Origin: Cyanoderma ruficeps
Taxonomy: Eukaryota > Chordata > Aves > Passeriformes > Timaliidae
Length of the DNA stretch: 64,000 nt
Direction of reading: 5' to 3'
Assembly (NCBI GenBank): GCA_008694505.1
Contig: VZDJ01001173.1
Location: 455,971-519,970, forward strand
Made by a program: the position numbers and the translations under genes
Part shown: one piece after another, positions 42,754 to 62,333 of the stretch
How positions within the stretch are numbered: the stretch's first letter is position 1
Layout: each line of letters opens with the position of its first letter
The notes under the pieces: generated by a model
What the model was told of the DNA's origin: nothing
Database searches by the model: none
The model's input: the letters and a program-made list of their open reading frames with translations, nothing else

Positions 42754-43757
42754 ATGGAGGTGCCCAACACCAAGGTGGGGCTGGGGTCTGCAGCCCCTGG
42801 GGACAAGAGAACAGCAGTGGGTGGGAGGTTGGAATGTAGGGCTGGGGGTGTGGGAGGGCCTGGCCAATTTCTTGGGAAACTCCGAGTGTGCAGCAAATCC
42901 CTGGGACTCCCTGACTGTAGCCAGCAGCCGATGAGGGGATTGCTTGGGAGGGAGCTGCACATGCAGTGCCTGCAGCATGGGTGGTTTCGCTGCTTGTCCC
43001 GTGTCACTGGGCAGTGAGGGAAGGGTGTTTGCCACAGCTGTTTTGTGCCAGACCAGGGCACAAAGCAGCTATGGACACCCACATCTGGCTGCTGGCTGGA
43101 ACACAGGTGAGGGTGCTGGCCGTGCCCCAGTGCACCGAAGGGTGATGCTCCAGGTGCACCTCGGGTGTGGGGCTGGGCCCCTGCGGCAACAACCAGGGCA
43201 GGGGGCAGTTGAAACACCGGTGAGCACAGCAAGGGGGACAGTCCTGGGGCTGGGCGGTCCCTCCCCTCTGCCCTGTCGCTGCTCTGCACTAACGCTGCCC
43301 GTTGCTCCGGCAGCCCCGGCGAGCTGCCTGCCTCCTGCTCCTGCTCCTGTTCTGCTCCCTGGCTGCTGCCCGGCAGAGCCTGCCCCACTGCTGCCGGCAG
43401 AAGACCTGCTCCTGCCGTGTCTACGACCTCCTGCACGGCATGGGCAACCACGCCGCTGGCATCCTCACACTGGGCAAGAGGAAGAGCGTCCCCCTGGCCT
43501 TCCAGAGCCGGCTCTACCGCCTGCTCCATGGCTCCGGCAACCACGCTGCGGGCATCCTCACAATGGGCAAGCGTGGGCAGCACCCTGGCACCGCCTGCCA
43601 CGACACGCTGGGCTGCCCTGCGGGCACGGTCGCCCAGCCGACAGCGGTGCCGCGAGGTGCTGACACCAGCCCTGACGGCCCCAGGGAGTGCCAGGGACAC
43701 TCAGGGAAGGACCTGAGCACGAGCCAGGCCCAGGCAGCTGCAAGGAGCTTTTACTGA
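42754..43757 (+). CDS. HCRT: HCRT, prepro-orexin (hypocretin precursor)
   Basis: HCRT is the precursor of orexin-A and orexin-B, lateral hypothalamic peptides for arousal and feeding that act on HCRTR1/2. Two exons, 42754-42774 (MEVPNTK; human exon 1 has the same seven-residue layout) and 43314-43757, give 154 residues. A Leu-rich signal peptide is followed by the 33-residue orexin-A (starting [15 protein letters not shown], four Cys for two disulfides), GKR, the 28-residue orexin-B, GKR, and a 60-residue tail of unknown role. Both GKR sites supply the amidation Gly and the basic cleavage site. Oddly, an Arg sits immediately before the orexin-A Gln, where mammals have Ala. The gene lies upstream of KCNH4 as in human. 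Confidence 0.96.
43374..43472 (+). other. HCRT: Mature orexin-A peptide (33 residues)
   Basis: It runs from the Gln that would become pyroglutamate to the Leu before GKR (43473-43481). Four cysteines occur in the order CC...CSC, as in all orexin-A peptides. C-terminal amidation is expected from the following Gly. Confidence 0.9.
43482..43565 (+). other. HCRT: Mature orexin-B peptide (28 residues)
   Basis: It lies between the two GKR sites, begins [11 protein letters not shown] and ends [10 protein letters not shown]. It has no cysteines, as expected, and the following Gly allows amidation. Confidence 0.9.
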
Positions 43758-43910
43758 ACGGGATGGGGGCAGCGGCACAGAGAGGGGATCCCTGGCAGGA
43801 TGGACTCCGGGGACACACAGCTGGAGCTCAGTGTAAATAGCACTTTTAGATACCTCCTCCCAGCCCTGGCCCAGCCTGCTCAGGGCACCGCGGGCACCGC
43901 GGCCTTTTAC

Positions 43911-43916
43911 AATAAA
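43911..43916 (+). terminator. HCRT: HCRT poly(A) signal AATAAA
   Basis: A canonical hexamer lies 153 bases after the stop and is followed by a GT-rich stretch (ctctgttgtctctctgggg). Confidence 0.85.
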
Positions 43917-44109
43917 TGGTAGCCTGATGTCACCCGGCTCTGTTGTCTCTCTGGGGAGGTGTTGGGCGGGCGCAGCTCAGCGCCGGGGCAGGTGCTGGAG
44001 CAAGTTCCTTCCTCCGCCGTGCTGGGACTGGGCTCATCTGCGGCCCCTGCACTGGGGCGTGCGCGGGACCAGCTGTCTGGGTGCAGCACCAGGACAGAAG
44101 GTTAACCGA

Positions 44110-53593
<9,484 letters not shown>

Positions 53594-53999
53594 CCCCGCG
53601 GGCTCCGGGGGGACCCTCACCGTGCACTTCGTTCCGGGTAATCCTGCCCGGGCGGGGCCTGTCCCCGGAGTCCCCCGGGACGCCGCACTCCGAACACTCG
53701 CAGGGATTTTGATACGGTTTTATACTCTTCGCCCATGGGGCCTTTTCTACAGCCCCGCCCGGGGTCCCCCGCCTGCCCGGGGCCGTGGGACGTGGCGGGG
53801 CAGCGCAGCCCCGGGGGAGCCGCGGGGCCGGGAGCGGCGGGCGGCGGAGATCTGGCGGGAGGAGGGGCCCGGGGAGGATCCGTAGGGATCTCCGGTAGGG
53901 TCTCCGGCTTGCCCGGGGGTCACAGCCGGTGCCGCCCCTCCGCGGCTGTTGTTCGTGTTGTTCCGCCCCGCCTCTCCCACGCTCCCCGCAACACCGAGA

Positions 54000-54005
54000 A
54001 ATAAA
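54000..54005 (+). terminator. KCNH4: KCNH4 poly(A) signal AATAAA
   Basis: A canonical hexamer lies about 407 bases after the KCNH4 stop. The likely RAB5C promoter starts less than 150 bases downstream. Confidence 0.75.
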
Positions 54006-54109
54006 GCCTCTATTTTTCCAGCCCCGGCTCCGCTGAGTCTCTGCCCGCAGCCGCCCCGCCCTGTCCGGGCCCCCCCGCCGAGTCCCTCACGGGACCGGTC
54101 GCGCCGGGA

Positions 54110-54356
54110 CGCCCCCGGACCACAACTCCCAGCAGACCCCGCGGTGGTTTCATGACGTCACGTGCAGATCACTGGGGCGGGGCGCCCGAGGGGGCGCGGC
54201 GAGGGTGGGGCGGGGACAGGTGATTGACAGCTGTGTCTGCCTGTGGCCGGCGAGCGCGGCGCGGAAGGGGTGGTCGGGTCCGGAAGCGGAACGGGTAAAG
54301 GCGGAAGTGAGGGCCGGGGCCTGCGAGACGCACCGGCGGGAGCGGCCCTGCGGGCG
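54110..54356 (+). promoter_or_regulatory. RAB5C: RAB5C CpG promoter and non-coding exon 1
   Basis: A dense motif array includes ACAACTCCCAGCA (54122-54134; ZNF143/THAP11 SBS-like), TGACGTCA (54153-54160; CRE) overlapping CACGTG (54159-54164), and TGATTGACAG (54221-54230; PBX-PREP). ETS cores (CGGAAG) lie at about 54280-54307. A donor, CGGGCG|GTGAGTG, at 54356/54357 ends the probable 5'UTR exon. Promoter identity follows from motif density and from the need for an upstream RAB5C exon. Confidence 0.65.
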
Positions 54357-57300
54357 GTGAGTGGGGCCGCGGCCGCTCGTGTGGCTCCGAGGTGGCCGGG
54401 CTTGGCCCCAGAGTGTGAACCCGTTCCCCGGGATCTCGCTCGGCCGAGGGCGGCAGCGGGGCCTCGCCGCTTCGGGGGCCCTGCGGCGGGAGCCGAGCGG
54501 GGACTCGGTGGCGCCGCTGTGCCGGGCGGGGCGATGCTGGGGCTGGACCGGACGGGCGCCGCCGCTGCCGGCGGGGCGGGGGCTCTAGGCGGCCGGGTAC
54601 CCTCTCTTCTCGCCGTGCGCTGGCCTAGCGGGGCCCTGCGTGTCGTGCGAGGCGGGGGAGCGGCGCTGCCGCGGGGCACCGGCAGCCCGGCCTGGTGGTG
54701 GGTGGTGAGCGGTAACGGGAGGGGAGCCACGCTGGCCGGGGAGCCACGCTGGCCGGGGGGAGCGGCACTGCCGAGGGGACGGTGCTCGGCTCAGGACAGA
54801 CGTCCCGGCGGCGCTGTGGGGTCTCGGGTCTGGCTCCTCCGGGCTGGCTGTGAGCAGGAGCGGCCCGCGGGGCAGCGGGACCGAGCACCTGCAGCCGGTA
54901 CCGTGCGATCGTCCGGGAGCCGTGCCCCAGCTCCCGTCTCTCACGGCCGTGACTGACTGGAAGTTGAATGGGATTGGGGAAGGTGTGGTGCCAGGACAGA
55001 AGGGGTTTTCATGGTGGGAGCCTATTTTGTAGCAGTTGCTCAGCCTCTGAGGTGGGAATAGGAACTCCAGGAGCTGGGAGGCCCGGCTGGGTTCCCGGGA
55101 ACTGCCGAAATGAGGGAGGTGACTTGATTTGCTGCAAATGAGCTCCAGGGGAGACTGTCCTGGGTCACTACAAGCACAATGTGCTGGTCCCAAGCACAGC
55201 CTTGTGCCCCTCCAGGGTCCTTGTGAAGGGAGGACCCATGGTGCTGTAGGGCCCTGAGCAAGGCCCACGGGCTGCAAGGACATTTTGTGGCTTGTCTGTC
55301 GAGCAAGGCTGTTCTTGGATCTCCATCTCAGCGGGAGAGACCCTGGTGTGTGATTGATGTGGGATTGCACCAGGAGTGCAGGTGTGAGTGTGAGCAACAG
55401 GTTTGCCCTGCTAAATCCTGGGGAAACAGCTGGAGCCTTATTCCTGGTGATGCTCGAGGTGCTGGCAGAGCTCCTGGGGCTGGGCAGGAGCTGTGGATGG
55501 TGCTGTGACCTGCAAGGAGCCCAGGCCAGCTCTGACCCCAGCCCAGCTGACCTTTAGTTGCTGCCCTCAGATGTGGCTGTTGGAGCTCTGACCTTGGCTG
55601 TTTTCAATCCTGTAAGGAAGCTGGAGAGTAGAATGTGTCGAGGGACTATTTTAAGTCTGGTGCGGAACAACTTGCATCTGCTATTCTTAGCTTTTTGTGT
55701 GGAGGGTCAGCACACTTGAGCTGCCCTGTTTACAGCCTGACATCAGGCCTGTGCTCTGCTGGGGCTCCTGAGCCACCTCTGAGCCTTGGCTGGGGCCAAA
55801 AAAGCAAACTCAGTCCAGGTGTCTTGACATGCCATGCAGTCTGAGTGAGCTTCCTGGAAATACCCGCTAATGTCCACTGCTGCCTTGAGCCTGGAAGTCT
55901 TTTACATTTCTTTTCAGCTCGCCTGGTTAATAAGGTGAAAGAATTATGTCGGGAAAGGGGTAAGAATTCAGGATAGTACCTGTAGGCAGCTACGAGACAG
56001 TGTTGATCTTGCTGCATTCTTGGAGTGAGGCAAGCAGGTAAAGCAGGAGCCTGGCTGGATATGGGAGGGCAAGGGCAGGAATGTTCAGGGTCATACCTGG
56101 GTCTCAGTGTTGAAATTACCTCAGACCCCTCGTGAGCCACAGCAGTTTACTGGAACAGTTTTCAGAGCAGGAATCAGTGTCTGGGGTAACCTCCTGTCGA
56201 AGATGCTCTGGCTGATTTAGCTGACGTTTGGTTGCAGGTTGTGCAGGCAGTGGGGGGGTCCCTGTAGGCTCTGTAAGTAGGTGCTGATGCCTCTTCAGGT
56301 GATGGAACAACCCAGGGAAGGTGAGATGGACTCTTGGAGAGGGTTTGAGTTACTGGAGAGCACGTGGGAAAGGCTCTCTTGGCATGTGGATATGAATGTA
56401 ATATAATAAAACATTTATCTAGTTTTGCAGTAGTGGAGTACACTTTGCTTTCCTGTGAAACCAGTGATGTGTTGGGCAGCGTGTAAAGGACCTGTCTGGT
56501 GATGTGTGTGTGCTTGTCCAAACCTAATTGTTGTGCTGAGTCGTGGGATTGTCTCCATCACAGCAAAGCTCTGCTGCATCCCAGCAGGGATCAGCTCCAG
56601 GGCTGCTCTAGGCCCTGCCAGTCACCAGCTCTGCACCCAAACTTCTTCAGCTGCTGCACAGTTAGTGAATGGTGGTCATGGTATCTCCCTGAAGAGGGAG
56701 GGGGAAGGAATGCCAAGTGCTTTCAGACACAGGAAATGAAATGGGAACGCTTCTAATGAAATGGGTGTAGCCCAGAGTATTCCTGTCAGCAGACTTTAAA
56801 GAGGATAGAATGTAGAAATGTTGGAGTCAGCTGTTTTCTTCCCTTGGGGTATGAAGTTTGCAGCCTCTTATGCAAGTCCTGAGAAGTTGTCGGAATAACA
56901 CTCTAGACACTGGCCAGAAACAGGGAACCTTCCTGGATGTGACAGTATTGGGGAGGTCTAAAATTCATCTGAGTGCTGGAGGGAGTGCTGCCCTCCCCTG
57001 CAGCACAGGGATGAGCTGCTGGAACAACCCTGCATAAACAGATAAGAAAACACTGGTTTTCATGTTTGCTTTGGTTTGGTAGTGCTCCAAATAAGGAGCT
57101 GCTTGAGGCAGGAGATCTTTGTGCAGTCTGGGAAAGATATTCTGAAGGTCACAGATTCTTTGCAGTGCAGGTGGCAGTTTGCTGCTTTGCATTGCTGATG
57201 TTGCCTTCTTGCTGCCTGAATAGTGGGTGCTATCCAAGGCACGTGTTGCTGAGTGTCTGGTCAAAGTGAAGCTGTGTCTGAACAGGAGTCAGTGTCAGGA

Positions 57301-60300
57301 ACAGGAGTTAAACAGCCTTGGCTGAAGAATTAAAACCCCGGTGCTTTTTTTTTCATTTGAGTCAGAGCAGGCTGCATCCATGAGTTGATCCTCCAGCCTT
57401 GCTGTGCCAAGGATAACTGAAAGTGGGTGAGGGCTCCAAGAGAGAGCTACTGTGGGACAGGGAGCTAGTGGGCAGCTAATGAGAGATTAAGGTGATGTAA
57501 AACTCTTCCACAGAAGTCTGTGCTGAAGGGATTGTCACAGCAGGAAGGTGGCCTTGAAATCTCTGAGGACAGAGTTGTTTTGGAAAAGCTGCTTTGGAAA
57601 ACAGCTGGCTGTTGGGGCTGGTCCAGAGGCCATGGATGTGCAAATGTCAGGAAACAGATGTGTCTATCACCTGCGTGACAAGGAGCTGGTACTAGTGTTC
57701 AACTTTGGAATGGAAATCCTGTTTGCCTCTAAACTGAGATGAGCGTGTCCAAGTCTTTGTGAGTCTTGGATATGGGACTGCACAGAGAAGTTGTTACACT
57801 ATCATAAGTTAGTCACAGCCATAGGAGAACTGCTGAAACTGCTCTCTGAGCTGATTTGGGTCTGTGAATCTGCACTTTAGGGCTGTAGTGCAGCTCCTGC
57901 CAGGTGAAGTGGAGAGCGGCCCAGTTCAGAACAGTGCCTGAACTTCAGACTGCATCCTTGCTGATCAGGGCACTGAGGACTCATTCTTTGGGGAGGGAAG
58001 AGGTAGGAAGGTAGAGTATTGTCTGTGGAAAGGCAGAGTAATGAAACTCATGACACTTGATGGGACTGAGCTCTGTAGGTCGAGTGTTTCTTGGTTCATC
58101 TCCTCTGTAGCAGCTGGTTCTGTTCTTCCTTTCTCTGCAGCCTGGACCCTCCTGCAGTCAGGCTCAGGAAGTTTGTTCTTATTAATCATATTAATGAGTT
58201 GGAATATTCAGTTGATGTTCCATGCTGTGCTCTCCTGGGCCAGTGTGCTCTGTGCGTGGTTCTGGTGGGACCCACACTTTCTGCTGGTCCTGCTCACGGA
58301 AGTTGCTCCAGAGTCCATGTCCTGAAGTTGACTGTGCAGCCCTGGGCCAGCTGCCCGTGCAGTGTGAGGTGAAGCAAAACCACTGGGTAACTTCAGGGCT
58401 TCCTTTGCCAAGGAATTCATGTAACACTGTCAGCTATTTAACGAGATAAATACTTCACTGGGGCTTTTGTCTTGAGCATTTTGGTTCTAAGCCAACAAAT
58501 CCCCAGTGAAGCAACTCCTTGCATAGCTGAGAGCAGCAGCAGTCCTTTGGGTAACCAGAGTATTCAGAATTGGGTTTCTAAATATCCTCAGCTTTCAGAG
58601 TAGTCCTTGCTACTGGGTGAACATAGGGCAAAAATATCAGATTCTCTAACTTCTGACACCTTAAATGAGCAGCTTCCCTGTGGTGGGGTCTCCTGCAGGG
58701 GTTAACGTGGGGCTCTGACAGTAATTCCCCTGTGGAGATTTGTGTTCTTGTCCTGGGTAGGTTTGTTTGGAATGGGCTCTGGTGCTATTCCCCGGCATCC
58801 TGAGATATCTGGAGAATGGTCTTGCACTTGGACAGGCAGGGAGTGCACAGCCATGGCATGTGCTTTCTCACTTAGGGCACTCAGATTCTTGAATTTAATA
58901 TTCCTGGCTGTGTACAGCCCCCTCCAGCAAACTCTGGCAGGCAGAGGAAGGGCTGGAGGAGCACAGCCTGCAGAAATTATAGACCTGGGGCTCTCACTTG
59001 TGGGACAGCATCAGGAATTAGTACTTGACTTCGATCTCAAAGCAAACAAGAAACTGTGTTAAGAGCTCACAATAAAAAAAACTGGTGCTTTTGCTGTGGG
59101 GTGCAGAGCTCCTGTGTGTGCTTCAGTGAGCAGGAGGTGGGTAGGGCAGGTAAACAAACCAGCATGAGCCTTTTCATGGGTCTTGGGATCTCCCAAGTGC
59201 TAGTTTAAAGAAACTAGTAGGAAAATTAATGCTTGTTCATCTTGATTACATGAGTACCTCACCATACCCTTCCTTTCCATGGCCTTGACGGCTTGAATTA
59301 GCATGGCAGGCTGGGACAAGCTGGGACTTCAGCTGCTTTCCCTTGTCTGTGCTGTGGTTATTTTGGTCTGCCTGACCCGTGGCTCGTGTGTCAGTGCTGG
59401 GGTTCTCGTGGGGAGCAGGAAGGGGTGAATGCCCAATTCTCTGCCTTGAGAGGTGGGAGGATGAGCAGCTCCTCAAGCACCAGAAATGGCTTCATACAGC
59501 AGGAAGCAATCCCTGTTCCTCAAATCAGTGTCCACGGGTGGGTGTGGGCTGATCTAGCACAGGTTCAGGCCGTGTAGTTCAGCCACCTGTTCCCTCTGCA
59601 GAGCTGAGTTGTGTCTGGCTGGAATCCTCAAACATGTTGGCATTGGTAGGAAGTGCCTGTCCTGCCATGGAGCATTGGTGGGCACTTCCTCCAGTTATTT
59701 GCTTCCTCCTGTGACCATCAGCTGGTCATCCAGGTCTTGGGTGTGTCCTTAGTCCAAGGCCTTCAGTGACCAGTTAGGGTCTCTAAATTCCACTCAAACG
59801 TCTGAAAGATATGGCAACTTCTCATGTGAACATGAAGCCGTATAATCCTGTACCCAAGCCTCAGACCACCCTTAGATGATGATCTGGTTCTCCATAACTG
59901 GAGCAGTCAAGGCTCTGGCTGCTGCCCTGACCAGTGGCTGTCCACAGTGAGCTCAACATAGACGTGCTCACCTAATTCTGTTGGAGTTCATGCAGCAGAA
60001 CCAGATGGCAAAATGCATCAATATCTGTGAAATATAGGTCAAGCTAAGACTTGAGGATGTCAACAAGCTCATTTCCTTGCTTTGCTCTGGGAATTACCAC
60101 TGTCAGATTTCAGGAGGCCATAACTCAGACACACTGTGATTCACACAGTGTTTGTGCAGAATGTTGGTCTGGAGCAGCAGTGGAGCTGATAGACTGCCCA
60201 GGGAGTTATAAATACCAGGTTAAACCAAAACTGTTCCCTTGCAAGTTCTGTTTAGAGGGGAGACTCTAGGAGGTGCATGTCTCTTCAGGCTGGTAGAGAT

Positions 60301-62255
60301 GCAGAGCTCCTCTGAGCCTCTTGAACCTGGCAGTGACCAAGCTGCTCCTGGCCAGAGCAGCCAATGCTGCTCCCTCACCATCCAGCAAAGCCAGTTGTTG
60401 GTTTGTTTCATATCAAGCTTTCTCATCCTGTCAGTGTTTGCCCTTCCTCAGAAGAGGGAGTCCTGACCGTGCTACATTCAAGGACCCAGCTCTGAATTAC
60501 AATATCTTCACTGCTTAATCCAAGACTGGACTCAGAGCAATGGCTTCACAGGTCTGGCTCCTGAATCATCCCGCAGCACTCACAAGTTTTACTCCTTGGT
60601 TTCTGTCCTACCTGCCAGCTCTGGTGACTGGTACTGGCTTAACAGCTGGTGCCTGACTGCCTCCTGGTTAGAGCAATTTGGATGTCTCTAGGTCAGTGTA
60701 TGCTCGAGTGCTTTGTGTTGTGTGAGCTGCTGATGTTCTCCAGCTTCTGGCACTCACAGGCTCCACAGTAGCTCTGAAATGGCTGGAGGTTCCCTGTCAA
60801 ACAGTGGCACTGTTTAAACTTGAGGCGTAGTTAAAGTAACCTCAAGCAGTCACAGCTGGACAGGCCTTTCCCTGGAAAGCAGCTGTTTGAAACTCTCCTC
60901 TGTGCTGAGTAGGCTTGAGCCTTGTTTACAGGACTCTCTGCTCCAGTTTGACCTGTTTTAAACTTCTTATTCATGGATAGCTAATGTTTGCTGGGAAAAT
61001 GCAGGATGTACACACAGTTTCTTTGGGGATACTCTCAGGACAAGGAGAAATTGGCTTTTGGGGCATTTTCTTTCAACTAACAGCCTGCATTAGGAGAGTA
61101 GAAGGGAAAGTGGTGATCCAGAGCAGATGCAATCAGCTGTTGCATTTATCATCCACAGGGAAGTGGGAGTTGTGAAGGGTACAGGAAATGTGCCTAAATC
61201 TGTAACTGTGTACTTGGAAAGCATTCCTGTTCTCTGCAGGCAGCAGAGCTTAGTGCTTATGGAGGAGCTGGGATTCACTTGTGGGTAACTCAGGATGCAA
61301 ATCAGCTTGTCCTGCTGTTCCTGCCATGGTTTTGTGCTTCTGCACCACTCGGGAGGCTGGTGCTGGGGGCTGGTTGGCAATGCTGATCCCAGGGGATCCT
61401 GTCCATGCTGGCTTTGAACAGTCCATGTGAGGAACGTGGGCAGTAGCCTGATGGCCTGGAATGCTGTGGGATAAGGGTGCTGAGGCAGTGGGATGGGTGT
61501 GGGGAGCATTAGGTGCTGCCTCTGGATCAGGTTGGGTGGTGGTTCCTGGAGGGGGAGCTGCTGTCAGTGTCTGAGGGGACAGGCTGTGCCCAGAGAGCAG
61601 CTGCTGTCCGGTGCCTTTCTGAGGTGGGCACCTCCTCAGGTGCCCCCCCTGTAGCAGACCACCTCCAGGGCTGTCCTTGGGCCTGCTGGGAGGTGCAGAA
61701 TGTTGTGGTGTAAGTGCCTCAGGACAAACAGACAGCTCTAGAAACTCCTTTTGTCCAAATGCCTCGTGACCTCCTGCCGCTGTGGCACTGGGATGGCTCT
61801 GCATAGCATTGACCGTCTGAAGTTGCTTCCTTGTGAACTGGGGAAAGGAGGAGGGAGCTAAAGGTCAACCTCAGTTACCTCTGTGAACTGAGTAATTGCT
61901 GTTTGAGTAGACAGGGCTCTAATAACACCCATTGTGTGCTGGGTGCTCCTTACCTGCCTCACCCTGGCGAGTTGTGTGTAACATCCATGCAGGGTGGAAG
62001 TGCTGGAGGGCCCACTGGTGGGGAGGAGAGCTTGTATTACCATTACCTCTTTTCCAGGGAGGCTCTGCAGACGGAGATCCTGCTGCAGGGGATCTTGCTG
62101 CAGGAACTGCTCTGTGGTGCTCACAGCTGATAACTTTCCACTGTGGGAAGGAACCACCACCAGTCTGCGCTGATGGTGGCTGCAGATCAAACCACCCTCT
62201 AGAACTGGTACAGCTGGTCCTTGAGCGTGTCACTAACTCTGACCTCCTCTTCCAG
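54357..62255 (+). other. RAB5C: RAB5C intron 1 (inferred)
   Basis: This 7.9-kb interval is noticeably less GC-rich than the rest of the window beyond 54.9 kb. It holds a 17-bp duplication (54721-54754) and a GAS-type TTCCTGGAA (55851-55859). I found no exon, RNA gene or recognisable transposon. The acceptor may be 62254-62255 or the AG at 62271-62272. Confidence 0.6.
54721..54754 (+). repeat. 17-bp tandem duplication
   Basis: Two exact adjacent copies of GGGGAGCCACGCTGGCC (54721-54737 and 54738-54754) lie in the CpG-rich start of RAB5C intron 1. Confidence 0.95.
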
Positions 62256-62333
62256 TTGCAACCTGCCTACAGGTGGATCCAGTGCAGAACCTGCAGCATC
62301 CTTAACTCTCGGCACTCCTGCACTTAGCCCACA

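Noticed and set aside
54357..62255. Hidden gene or transposon in RAB5C intron 1
   Set aside because: Open frames are short and unrelated to known families. I could not recognise CR1 LINE or LTR ends. A RepeatMasker run would be the decisive check.
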